Positions 1 through 8,067 of a DNA stretch of 24,491 nt are shown one piece after another (within the stretch, counting starts at the first letter, position 1; each line of letters begins with the position of its first letter). Made by a program: the position numbers and the translations under genes. The DNA is from a virus. Where the stretch lies: the IMG/VR virus record IMGVR_UViG_3300020457_000092, positions 1-24,491 of that record; one strand, given 5' to 3'. The notes beneath the pieces are model-generated. The model made no database searches and was not told where the DNA came from. It saw only the letters and a program-made list of their open reading frames with translations.

Positions 1-1
1 T

Positions 2-2260
2 AATATTAAAAAATTAGTTGCAATATACCCAGGAAGATTTCAACCGTTTGGTCCACATCATAAGACATCTTATGAATTTTTAAAGTCTAGGTTTGACGAA
101 GTCTATATAGTCACGAGCGGCAAGACAGGTGGTGCTAGACATCCAATGAATTTTGCAGAAAAGAAAAAGCATATGATGAGAATGGGAATACCTGCTAAAG
201 CTATAAAGATGGAAAATCAGCCATATATACCAAAAAGTTTACTGTCAAAATTTGATGAAAACACAACAGCAGCTGTCTTTGCAGTAGGTGCAAAAGATGA
301 AGGACGTTTAACATCTGGCAAATATTTCTTACCATACAGGCAAAATTATAATAGACTAAAAGGGTTTAAAGAACAAGGATACACTTTAGAAATACCTCAC
401 ACTAGCATTAAAGTTGGAGGTATGGAAATAAGTGGTACAACGATGAGAAAATTGTTAGGTTCTGAAAAATTTGATTTAAATGCAAAAAAGAAATTCTTTC
501 AAAAAATGTTTGGATATTTTGATCAAAAAGTATTTGATAAATTTACAAAATCTTTTAAAGAAGAAATTAAATTAGATGTTAATGTAGGTGACACTATTTT
601 AGTTGGAAGATTTAAAAATAAAAAAATAAAAGTTAAAAATATCGCCAAAGACAAACACGGAATGCCTACAATAAACGGAAGAAAAATTGTTAACTTTAGA
701 AAGATGGAAGAAGCAGCAAGAAAGCCACGTAAAAAAGGGCAACATAGAAACTCCCCAAACCATTCTGACCTATATACAGACGAAAATCCAAAAGGCACAA
801 TCAAAGGTCTAAAGTTTGCTACTGTTAAAGATGCTATCGCATCTGTTAAGAAAATAAAAGGAAGTGGGAAATCACACGCACATAAGATACAAGCAGCAGT
901 TGCTATGGAGCAAAGAGCAAAAGAAATGGGTAAGAAAAGTGCTGCAGCTGTTTATAGAGCTTTTATAAATAAAATGAAAGAAAAAACAAAAAGAAAAAAT
1001 GAATCAAAAGAAAAGGAGTTATTGCTTATGGGAGGAGCCTATGGTCACATGGCACACCCGTTTGATGATTATGGATTGACCTTTGGAGAACTAAAGGACA
1101 TAATAGACTTAGGGTTACAGGGTAAATTAGACAAAGAAGAAGCCGTCACAGAGAAGCTAGACGGTCAGAATATAATGATTTCAGTTATAAACGGAAAAGC
1201 AAAAGCAGCAAGAAATAAAGGTGACTTAAAATCAGGTGGTATGAACTTGGCTGGTGTAAAAGCTAAATTTAAAAATCATATACCTAGTGTAAGAAATGCA
1301 TTTGTATTTGCTATGAGAGATATTGCAAATTCAATAGAAAAAATATCTAAAAAAGATCAAGATGCACTTTTTAATAACGGTAAGAACTGGGCAAATTTAG
1401 AAATAATCTATCCTGAAAATAAAAATGTTATTGATTACGACGGTTCTGCTACAATAGTTTTTCACGGTATATTGCAATATAATGAAGCTTGGACACCTTC
1501 TGGAGAAGTTAAGTCAGGAGGCGCAAGACTAGCAGCAGTAATTAATAAGACAAATGCAGCAATAAAGGCGAAGTTTGCGTTTAAAGGACCAAACATAGTA
1601 AAGCTTCACAAACCAAAAGACTATACAAGACTTAGAGCAAAATATATTGGGTCTTTGAGCAAGTTGCAGAATATATATAGATTAAAGGATAGCGACTCGC
1701 TATCGTTATGGCATCAACATTTTTGGTTAGAATACATATTAAACGGCGCAAATTCAACAGACTTTTCAAATATAACAGACAATATTTTGTATCCGCTTAT
1801 GAAGAGGTGGGCATTCTCTGATAAGAGCTTTACTATGAATCAAATAAATAAATTAAAAGATGAGCATCCGAAGTTTGTTGATTGGGTAAGAAAAACAGAA
1901 AAATTAGATCATCAGTCAATGTTAAAAAAGAATATGGAGCCATTTGAGCAAATATTTTTTGGTGTAGGAGCTGAGATACTGGCAAATGCAAGTAACTTTT
2001 TAAGTGCAACTCCAGACAAGACAACACAAAAATTAAGAAGTGAATTAGACGCAGCTTCAAAAGCTCTTTTAGCAAAGAAAGACTTCTCAAATATAGGAAA
2101 ACTAAAAGCACAACTTAAAAAATTAAAGTCAATGCCAAACATATCAAAAGTTGCACCGTCAGAAGGGATCGTATTTAAATACAATGGAAAAGTTTTTAAG
2201 TTTACAGGATTTTTTGCACCAATAAACCAGATCTTAGGATTAGAAAAATTTTCGAGGTAA
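2..2260 (+). CDS. Nucleotidyltransferase / ligase-like fusion protein (5' end cut by window)
   Basis: The frame is open from base 2, so the true start lies just left of the window; 752 codons are visible and residue numbers count from base 2. Residues 7-20 read VAIYPGRFQPFGPHH-like, the first strand and substrate loop of the HxGH nucleotidyltransferase superfamily. ISGTTMR at 143-149 fits the second conserved motif (ISxTxxR) of NMN/cytidylyl-transferase-like enzymes. A lysine-rich middle part follows, with HSDLYTDENP at 254 and AHKIQAAVAM near 292, a pattern met in other viral proteins. The C-terminal half has EKLDGQN (catalytic-type Lys385), ARNKGDL, LEIIYP (466-471), EGIVFK (721-726) and KVFKFTG (730-736), in the order of motifs I, Ia, III, IV and V of RNA/DNA ligases; the III-IV interval holds a large helical insertion. 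Two chemistries in one chain is inference from motifs; the substrates are unknown. It sits 2 bp before the next gene. Confidence 0.72.
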   Translation, partial: NIKKLVAIYPGRFQPFGPHHKTSYEFLKSRFDEVYIVTSGKTGGARHPMNFAEKKKHMMRMGIPAKAIKMENQPYIPKSLLSKFDENTTAAVFAVGAKDEGRLTSGKYFLPYRQNYNRLKGFKEQGYTLEIPHTSIKVGGMEISGTTMRKLLGSEKFDLNAKKKFFQKMFGYFDQKVFDKFTKSFKEEIKLDVNVGDTILVGRFKNKKIKVKNIAKDKHGMPTINGRKIVNFRKMEEAARKPRKKGQHRNSPNHSDLYTDENPKGTIKGLKFATVKDAIASVKKIKGSGKSHAHKIQAAVAMEQRAKEMGKKSAAAVYRAFINKMKEKTKRKNESKEKELLLMGGAYGHMAHPFDDYGLTFGELKDIIDLGLQGKLDKEEAVTEKLDGQNIMISVINGKAKAARNKGDLKSGGMNLAGVKAKFKNHIPSVRNAFVFAMRDIANSIEKISKKDQDALFNNGKNWANLEIIYPENKNVIDYDGSATIVFHGILQYNEAWTPSGEVKSGGARLAAVINKTNAAIKAKFAFKGPNIVKLHKPKDYTRLRAKYIGSLSKLQNIYRLKDSDSLSLWHQHFWLEYILNGANSTDFSNITDNILYPLMKRWAFSDKSFTMNQINKLKDEHPKFVDWVRKTEKLDHQSMLKKNMEPFEQIFFGVGAEILANASNFLSATPDKTTQKLRSELDAASKALLAKKDFSNIGKLKAQLKKLKSMPNISKVAPSEGIVFKYNGKVFKFTGFFAPINQILGLEKFSR

Positions 2261-2262
2261 AT

Positions 2263-2820
2263 ATGAGTTACAGTAAAGAAACAGAAAGACAAAATAAAGT
2301 ATTAGGCGATTTATTATCTGGAAGAGATCCAGAAAAAAGAATATTTGTCGGATATGAAGGTAAAAAGCAAAAACAAGGTGATGTAAAAAGTAGACTCACA
2401 GATATAATGGCAGAAGCTAGAATGCCGTGGTTTTGCCCTAAGTGTAAAAAGATAATGAAAAAACAGGCAGACAATAAAATGTGGATGTATTTTGGGCACT
2501 GTTTAGAATGTCAAGTTGAAGATGAACACAATATGAGAGTTAATGGCACATTTAAAGAGTTTGCTGAAAAGAAAGTTATAAGAAGTAAAATTAGTATGAT
2601 TAAAGAGCACATAGCACAAATAACAGACTGGAAGAAAAATACGACTTTTGAAAATATAGAACCGGTTAATGTCGATACGGGTTTTGTACATAAAGAAAAA
2701 TTTGAATTGTCACCTGAAATGATAAAAGATGCAGAAGACGCGATTGAAATGCTTAATGAAAAATTAGATAATTTTACGAACAGACTTAAAGAAATAGAAG
2801 ATGCAGAAAGACCTAACTAA
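2263..2820 (+). CDS. Zinc-ribbon protein at the gp16 (small terminase) position
   Basis: A 185-residue protein with one CPKC (Cys58, Cys61) and one CLEC (Cys80, Cys83) pair, a four-cysteine zinc-ribbon spacing. A basic N-terminus (about residues 1-50) precedes it, and the charged C-terminal half (about 100-185) looks helical, probably coiled coil. The start is ATG with GAGG seven bases upstream, inside the end of the preceding gene. Its last 20 bp overlap the large terminase gene, so the two are probably translationally coupled. T4 gene 16 (small terminase, DNA recognition) lies directly before gene 17, so position and a possible nucleic-acid-binding ribbon make this a candidate small terminase or terminase accessory factor. 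I see no sequence resemblance to T4 gp16, so the role is positional inference; a transcription-factor-like role is equally open. Confidence 0.6.
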   Translation: MSYSKETERQNKVLGDLLSGRDPEKRIFVGYEGKKQKQGDVKSRLTDIMAEARMPWFCPKCKKIMKKQADNKMWMYFGHCLECQVEDEHNMRVNGTFKEFAEKKVIRSKISMIKEHIAQITDWKKNTTFENIEPVNVDTGFVHKEKFELSPEMIKDAEDAIEMLNEKLDNFTNRLKEIEDAERPN

Positions 2821-4381
2821 TAAACAAATAAAAGAATATTTTAGAGAAGAGTACGTAAAGTGCGCTCTAGATCCAATATACTTTATGCGTCAATATTGCT
2901 ACATACAGCACCCTGTAAAAGGCAAAATTAAATTTGATCTTTATCCATTTCAAGAAAGAACCTTAAAAGATTTAAAAGATAATGATTATAATGTCATTTT
3001 AAAAGCAAGACAGTTAGGTATATCAACACTTACTGCAGGCTACTCCTTGTGGTTAATGAATTTTCACAATGATAAAAACATATTAGTAATTGCAACTAAA
3101 CAAGAAGTTGCAAAAAATCTTGTAACAAAAGTTAGAGTTATGCATAAACTTGCACCTGACTGGTTAAAACAAGGCTGTGTTGAAGATAATAAATTATCGT
3201 TGCGTTACAAAAATGGATCACAAATAAAAGCAATATCATCAACAAGTGAAGCAGGTCGTTCTGAAGCATTATCACTTTTAGTAATGGATGAAGCAGCATT
3301 TATTAAAAATATAGATGACATATGGGCTGCATCACAACAGACACTTGCAACTGGTGGTAAATGTATTGCATTATCTACACCAAACGGGATGGGAAACTGG
3401 TTTCATCAAACATGGGTTGGAGCCGAAGAAGGAACAAACAACTTTAATTTTATCAAATTACACTGGACAGTTCACCCAGAAAGAGACAAAAAATGGCGAG
3501 ATGATCAAAACGCATTATTAGGACCTGACATGGCAGCACAAGAATGTGACTGTGATTTTATAAGTTCAGGTCAGTCTGTGATACCTGCAGCAATAATAAA
3601 AGAATACCAAGATAAGTTTACATGTGATCCAATAGAAAAAAGATATAGTGACGGAATGTGGATATGGAAACATCCAGAACCAAACAAGAGGTATTTAATA
3701 GGGGCTGATGTTGCGAGAGGTGATGGTAGTGATTTTTCAGCGTTTCACATACTAGATATTGATACACTAGAGCAAGTAGCAGAATTTAAAGCAAAAGTAG
3801 ACACAACGAGATATGCAGGAATACTTGCTTCAATAGGCACAGAATATAATGATGCTGTACTAGTCGTTGAGAATAACAATGTTGGATGGGCAGTTTTACA
3901 AGTATTGCTAGACAGAGAATACAGAAATTTATTTTGGATGAAAAGAGATTTAAAGTATGTTGATACAAAAACACAATATACAAACAAGTACAGAAGAGAA
4001 GACAGAAATCAAATACCTGGATTTTCAACTACTATGAAAACAAGACCACTTATCATAGAAAAATTATCACAATTTATTAGAGAAAAACAAGTAAAAATAA
4101 ATTCAATTAGACTGATCGATGAATTATATGTTTTTATATTTAATAATGGGAAAGCGGAAGCTTTTAAAGGCTATAACGATGACTTGGTCATGAGTATGGC
4201 AATAAGTCTCTGGATCAGAGATACTAGTTTACGTCTTCATGAAGAAAACATGAGGATAACAAGAGAAACAATGAACAAAATGGGAGCAAGCTCTGGGGTT
4301 TACACTGTTGAAGCAGAAGAAGACTACGGCTGGAAACAAAAAGTAGCCGGCAAAAAAGAATCCATAACTTGGTTAATATAA
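2801..4381 (+). CDS. gp17: Terminase large subunit (T4 gp17-like)
   Basis: A 526-residue packaging motor and headful nuclease; T4 gp17 is 610. The N-terminal ATPase shows an adenine-binding-type YPFQERTL (48-55), a Walker A-like KARQLGIST (68-76), Walker B LLVMDEAAF (159-167, with Asp163 and Glu164) and the coupling motif ALSTPNG (190-196). The C-terminal RNase H-like nuclease has acidic residues in GADVARGDGSD (Asp303), VVENNN (Glu357) and YNDDLVMS (Asp460/Asp461). The Walker A lacks the usual GK(S/T) lysine; the lysine at 68 may substitute, as proposed for other terminases with shifted lysines. The ATG lies inside the end of the upstream gene. The next gene, the portal, follows after one base; docking of this ATPase on the portal is the known family mechanism. 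The family assignment is secure. Confidence 0.95.
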   Translation: MQKDLTNKQIKEYFREEYVKCALDPIYFMRQYCYIQHPVKGKIKFDLYPFQERTLKDLKDNDYNVILKARQLGISTLTAGYSLWLMNFHNDKNILVIATKQEVAKNLVTKVRVMHKLAPDWLKQGCVEDNKLSLRYKNGSQIKAISSTSEAGRSEALSLLVMDEAAFIKNIDDIWAASQQTLATGGKCIALSTPNGMGNWFHQTWVGAEEGTNNFNFIKLHWTVHPERDKKWRDDQNALLGPDMAAQECDCDFISSGQSVIPAAIIKEYQDKFTCDPIEKRYSDGMWIWKHPEPNKRYLIGADVARGDGSDFSAFHILDIDTLEQVAEFKAKVDTTRYAGILASIGTEYNDAVLVVENNNVGWAVLQVLLDREYRNLFWMKRDLKYVDTKTQYTNKYRREDRNQIPGFSTTMKTRPLIIEKLSQFIREKQVKINSIRLIDELYVFIFNNGKAEAFKGYNDDLVMSMAISLWIRDTSLRLHEENMRITRETMNKMGASSGVYTVEAEEDYGWKQKVAGKKESITWLI

Positions 4382-4382
4382 A

Positions 4383-6161
4383 ATGGCAAAACAAGATACA
4401 TTTTTTGATAGAATACAACGCTTATTTTCAACAGGCGTTATTGTACGTAATGTTGGAGGTAAAAAATTAAAAGTAGTTGATACTGATGATATTCAAGCAG
4501 GTTCCAGGTCACTTATGGATAGATACCAAAGATTATATTCTGGTAAAAGAGGAATAGGATCTTATCACGGTTACAGTGGAGAACTAGCAAAAGCACAACG
4601 TATATCACTTTTTCGTGACTATGAAGCAATGGATGATGACCCTATTATTGCATCTGCTCTTGATGTATATGCAGACGAATCAACAATGAAATCAGAGTAC
4701 GGAAACGTATTAGAAATTAAAGCAAACAATACACAAATTCACGAAATATTGCACAATTTATTTTATGATATTTTAAATATAGAATTTAATCTGTGGCCGT
4801 GGATTAGAAATATGTGCAAGTACGGAGACTTCTTTTTAAACTTAGATGTAAAAGAAGGCTACGGAATTATTAATGTTTCACCTCTTTCTACATACGATGT
4901 TTCACGTATAGAAGACTTTGATCCTGAAAATCCTTACGAAGTAAAGTTTATTTTAGATGCAACTGATCCAAGAAATCAACCACAAAATGCGTCTAATCAA
5001 GAATTACAAAATTTTCAAGTAGCACACTTTAGATTGCTATCAGACTCCAATTATATTCCCTATGGTAAGTCAATGATAGAAGGAGGAAGAAGGGTTTGGA
5101 AACAATTATCTCTAATGGAAGATGCAATGTTAATTCATAGAATTATGAGAGCACCAGAAAAAAGAGTATTTAAAATTGATATTGGAAATTTACCTCCTAA
5201 TGAAGTTGATACATATATGAAGCGTATTATTGATAAAATGAAAAAAGCTCCAGTTATAAACGAAGACACAGGTGACTATAATTTAAAATACAATATGCAG
5301 AACCTAACAGAAGACTTTTATTTACCTGTTCGTGGTGGTGATAGTGGTACACAAATAGAATCTCTCCCAGGACTAACTTATGAGGCAGTTGAAGATATTG
5401 AATATCTAAAAAATAAATTACTATCAGCACTAAAAATTCCAAAAGCATTTTTAGGATTTGAAGAAAATGTTGGATCAAAAGCAACACTAGCAGCAGAAGA
5501 TGTTAGATTTGCCAGAACAATTGAAAGAATACAAAGAATTGTATTGAGTGAGTTAACAAAAATAGCAGTTGTACACTTATACTCACAAGGTTATACAGAC
5601 GCTGCTTTGGTTGACTTTGATTTAGAGTTAACTAGTCCATCAACAATATATGAGCAAGAAAGGCTTGACCTTTGGGAAAGAAAAAATAGTATAGCTGAAA
5701 GTATGAAAAGAGAAGGACTAATATCACAGCAGTGGATTTATGATAATATATTAAATTTTACTACAAAAGATGTAGACAAAATGCAAGATGAAATTATAGA
5801 TGATAAAAAACAGGCATTTAGACTAAGCTCTATAGAAAATGAAGGTTCAGATCCTGCAAAACAAGCAGAAGAAGGGCAAATGAAAAGTGATAATGAGCAA
5901 GGTGGAATGGAAGATGAAACAACAAAAAGAGACACAGAGGACAGAGAGACATACGGTGTAAGAGATGCATTAGGAAAATATGATTATCTACATTCTGCTC
6001 AAAGAGATGACAGCCCAGTAAAACATAAATTTAGAAAAAGTCCACTAGCATTGGCACATTTTGATGCTATGAAGAATAGCTTTGATAAAAAAGAAACACA
6101 ATTATTAAAAGAAGTATCTGATATTGATGAAGAACTTAATGGAACTGAGAAGAAAATTTAG
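4383..6161 (+). CDS. gp20: Portal vertex protein (T4 gp20-like)
   Basis: A 592-residue protein (T4 gp20 is 524). The N-terminal segment around residues 65-130, with RDYEAMDDDPIIASALDVYADE and an adjacent ESTMKSEYG-type stretch, is characteristic of T4-like portals, as is the later KIPKAFLGFEE followed by SKATLAAEDVRFART (about 350-385). A dodecamer of this protein forms the DNA channel at one capsid vertex, nucleates prohead assembly and docks the terminase and neck. The last ~120 residues are highly charged, rich in Glu, Asp and Lys, and likely flexible. The start is ATG one base after the terminase stop; no convincing Shine-Dalgarno is visible, so translation may depend on coupling. In T4, genes 18 and 19 separate 17 from 20; here they are missing from this place. 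Confidence 0.95.
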   Translation: MAKQDTFFDRIQRLFSTGVIVRNVGGKKLKVVDTDDIQAGSRSLMDRYQRLYSGKRGIGSYHGYSGELAKAQRISLFRDYEAMDDDPIIASALDVYADESTMKSEYGNVLEIKANNTQIHEILHNLFYDILNIEFNLWPWIRNMCKYGDFFLNLDVKEGYGIINVSPLSTYDVSRIEDFDPENPYEVKFILDATDPRNQPQNASNQELQNFQVAHFRLLSDSNYIPYGKSMIEGGRRVWKQLSLMEDAMLIHRIMRAPEKRVFKIDIGNLPPNEVDTYMKRIIDKMKKAPVINEDTGDYNLKYNMQNLTEDFYLPVRGGDSGTQIESLPGLTYEAVEDIEYLKNKLLSALKIPKAFLGFEENVGSKATLAAEDVRFARTIERIQRIVLSELTKIAVVHLYSQGYTDAALVDFDLELTSPSTIYEQERLDLWERKNSIAESMKREGLISQQWIYDNILNFTTKDVDKMQDEIIDDKKQAFRLSSIENEGSDPAKQAEEGQMKSDNEQGGMEDETTKRDTEDRETYGVRDALGKYDYLHSAQRDDSPVKHKFRKSPLALAHFDAMKNSFDKKETQLLKEVSDIDEELNGTEKKI

Positions 6162-6168
6162 TTTTCTT

Positions 6169-6182
6169 ATATTTATAAATGA
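6169..6182 (+). promoter_or_regulatory. Candidate late promoter, copy 1
   Basis: ATATTTATAAATGA lies in the 50-bp gap after the portal gene, 29 bases before the next start codon. It contains TATAAATG, one base off the T4 late-promoter element TATAAATA. The same 14-mer, with at most one change, recurs at 11718 and 17520, also in intergenic gaps. A 10-bp perfect palindrome, CTTAGCTAAG, follows at 6195-6204. Promoter function is inferred. Confidence 0.5.
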
Positions 6183-6211
6183 ATTCATAAGAGACTTAGC
6201 TAAGGGTATAT

Positions 6212-7051
6212 ATGAAACACTCAAAATTTAAAAATGGCGGCTTGTTATTCGAGTTGCTAACTAGACAAATAACATCAGACGTGCTGAATGGTTCTGCATC
6301 TTCACCGTCAACCAAAATAGTAAAGCAATATTTTAAGAAAGATACAGAGCTATACAAAGAGGCTAAGATCTTTAATGTTTTACAGCAGACAAAAATTAAA
6401 AATTCTGATCGTGCAAAACATTTAATTGAAACAACAATAAAGTCTTATAATAAAACAGTTAATCAGTCAAAACTAAGAAAAGAAAAATATGAGCTTATCA
6501 AGACGATAAAAGAAAGTTTTGATATGGATTCTTTTTTTAAAGTAAGAATACCAAATTACAAGTTATTAGCATCAATATACAACGTACTGACAGAAGACTA
6601 TTCCGATCCAGAAAAATCATCTAAAAGTTATTATACAGTAGTAGAAAATATTTCTTCAGCTAAAAAAGAAGAAAATGATAAAACTTTAGTTGAATTAAAA
6701 AGGCAAAATAAAGATTTAAGACTTTTAGCATACCAAATATTAGTAGAAAAATTTAATAAGAAGTATGATACACTTTCTAAAGATCAGAAAAAAGTTCTTA
6801 GAGAATATATTAATAGCGTATCAAGTACTAGTACACTAAAAACATTCTTAGAATCACAATTTAAAAATGTATTATTTGAATTAAAAAAATATTATAGTTC
6901 TATAGATAATAAAATTGTTAAGATAAAAATTAAAGAATGTGTTAAACTAGTAAATGAAACAAAAATAGCAAAACCAAAAACATCACATGTATTAAAACTT
7001 ATGCGATTTTATCAATTAGTTTCTGAGATAAAGAATGTCATCAAAAAATAA
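6212..7051 (+). CDS. Unknown protein at the T4 gp67 position, possible prohead core component
   Basis: A 279-residue, lysine-rich, mostly helical-looking protein. It begins MKHSKFKNGGLLFELLTRQ; this opening resembles a family of uncharacterised proteins in marine T4-like phages, though I cannot name a domain. No signal peptide, membrane segment or catalytic motif is visible. It is the first gene after a candidate late promoter, and its last 17 bp overlap the next gene. In T4 the portal (20) and protease (21) genes are separated by gp67 and gp68, prohead core proteins. This gene and the next take that place, so a role in core or scaffold assembly is a positional inference; at 279 residues it is far longer than gp67 (80). 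Many Lys/Glu pairs would suit a core protein, but DNA binding is also possible. Confidence 0.6.
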   Translation: MKHSKFKNGGLLFELLTRQITSDVLNGSASSPSTKIVKQYFKKDTELYKEAKIFNVLQQTKIKNSDRAKHLIETTIKSYNKTVNQSKLRKEKYELIKTIKESFDMDSFFKVRIPNYKLLASIYNVLTEDYSDPEKSSKSYYTVVENISSAKKEENDKTLVELKRQNKDLRLLAYQILVEKFNKKYDTLSKDQKKVLREYINSVSSTSTLKTFLESQFKNVLFELKKYYSSIDNKIVKIKIKECVKLVNETKIAKPKTSHVLKLMRFYQLVSEIKNVIKK

Positions 7052-7469
7052 AAAATTAATAGAATTATTAAGAAAGCTCATACAAAAAGAATTAAAAGAG
7101 ATGAGCGTTACAGGTGGCATTGATGGAGGCGCAGGACCACCAAAAACACCGGCGGCGTTTAGGGACCCTAAGGACGATGAAAAAGATGAAGACGATTTAA
7201 AATTATCACCAGGTATGAGTGTTGTTAAAGAAAATTATTGGCATTTTAGAAATGATGATTCTATGTCAACAAAACAAAAACTAGCTAAGTCTATGACTGA
7301 AATTCGTAATAGAATGACTGAGATAGAAAAACTAGTAAAGTACAATGTAAAACTTAAAAACGAAATGAGATTCGAGTCAGCTAGTTACATGAAGCGAACA
7401 AAGATAGCACTAACAAAAATTTCAGAAAAACTTGTAAGACTTTCTCATAAAGTAAAGGACTTAGTATAA
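7035..7469 (+). CDS. Unknown protein at the T4 gp68 position
   Basis: A 144-residue protein with a basic helical N-terminus (residues 1-23), a glycine/proline-rich stretch around VTGGIDGGAGPPKTPAAF (25-42), an acidic patch of Asp, Glu and Lys (43-58) and a C-terminal helical region (about 80-144), probably coiled coil. The start overlaps the preceding gene by 17 bp and the stop overlaps the protease start as TAATG, giving tight coupling on both sides. T4 gp68, a prohead core protein in the same place, has 141 residues, a similar length, but I see no clear sequence match. Best guess: a small prohead core or internal head protein, from context only. Confidence 0.6.
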   Translation: MSSKNKKLIELLRKLIQKELKEMSVTGGIDGGAGPPKTPAAFRDPKDDEKDEDDLKLSPGMSVVKENYWHFRNDDSMSTKQKLAKSMTEIRNRMTEIEKLVKYNVKLKNEMRFESASYMKRTKIALTKISEKLVRLSHKVKDLV

Positions 7470-8065
7470 TGGACAAATCTTTATTAGTTGACGTAATTCC
7501 TTTTGAGGTAACACCAGACAAAGTAAATGAAGCTATTAGTACAAATGGTGGAAAACTTGTTGTTAAAGGTGTATTGCAAAGAGCAGAGGCAAGAAATCAA
7601 AATGGAAGAGTTTATCCAAAAGAAATATTAATGCGTGAAGCAAATAAGTATACAGATAATTTTATAAAAGAAAGAAGAGCCATGGGTGAGTTAGATCATC
7701 CTGATAGTTCAGTTATAAACTTGCAAAACGTTTCACATAATGTAATGGAGATGCATTGGAACGGAAATGATCTAGTAGGAACTGTAGAAGTATTAACAAC
7801 ACCTGCTGGAAATATTTTAAGAGAATTATTTAAAAGTGGAATTAAATTAGGTATTAGTTCAAGAGGTCTAGGCTCTATAAAACAAGAATCTGTTGGTGAC
7901 GAAGTTCAAGACGATTTTGAATTAATAGGATTTGATTTTGTTTCTAATCCTTCAACACACGGTGCCTTCTTAAGACCTGTTAATGAATCAGTTAACGGCA
8001 AAACAAGCAGTAATAAATGGCAAGGTGTTGAAAAAGCAGTATTTAACATCCTATCAGGAGAATAA
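7469..8065 (+). CDS. gp21: Prohead core protein protease (T4 gp21-like)
   Basis: A 198-residue serine protease (T4 gp21 is 212) that assembles in the prohead core, digests the scaffold and trims the capsid protein before packaging. The catalytic histidine is in GELDHP (His77), and the nucleophile serine is in GISSRGLGS (Ser130 or Ser131), the two hallmark motifs of T4-type prohead proteases. GVLQRAEARNQNGRVYP (34-50), an N-terminal stretch shared with phage prohead proteases generally, and a conserved GFDFVSNPS (about 153-161) also fit. The ATG overlaps the upstream TAA as TAATG. The presence of an IDE/A site in the capsid protein (9993-11633) supports activity. Confidence 0.93.
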   Translation: MDKSLLVDVIPFEVTPDKVNEAISTNGGKLVVKGVLQRAEARNQNGRVYPKEILMREANKYTDNFIKERRAMGELDHPDSSVINLQNVSHNVMEMHWNGNDLVGTVEVLTTPAGNILRELFKSGIKLGISSRGLGSIKQESVGDEVQDDFELIGFDFVSNPSTHGAFLRPVNESVNGKTSSNKWQGVEKAVFNILSGE

Positions 8066-8067
8066 CA

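Noticed and set aside
964-971. Exact T4 late element TATAAATA
   Set aside because: It lies inside the coding sequence of the first gene with no gene start nearby; a match of this length is expected by chance in DNA this AT-rich.
3315-3521. Alternative plus-strand frame inside the terminase
   Set aside because: It overlaps the coupling motif region of the terminase in another frame and has no start context or recognisable product.
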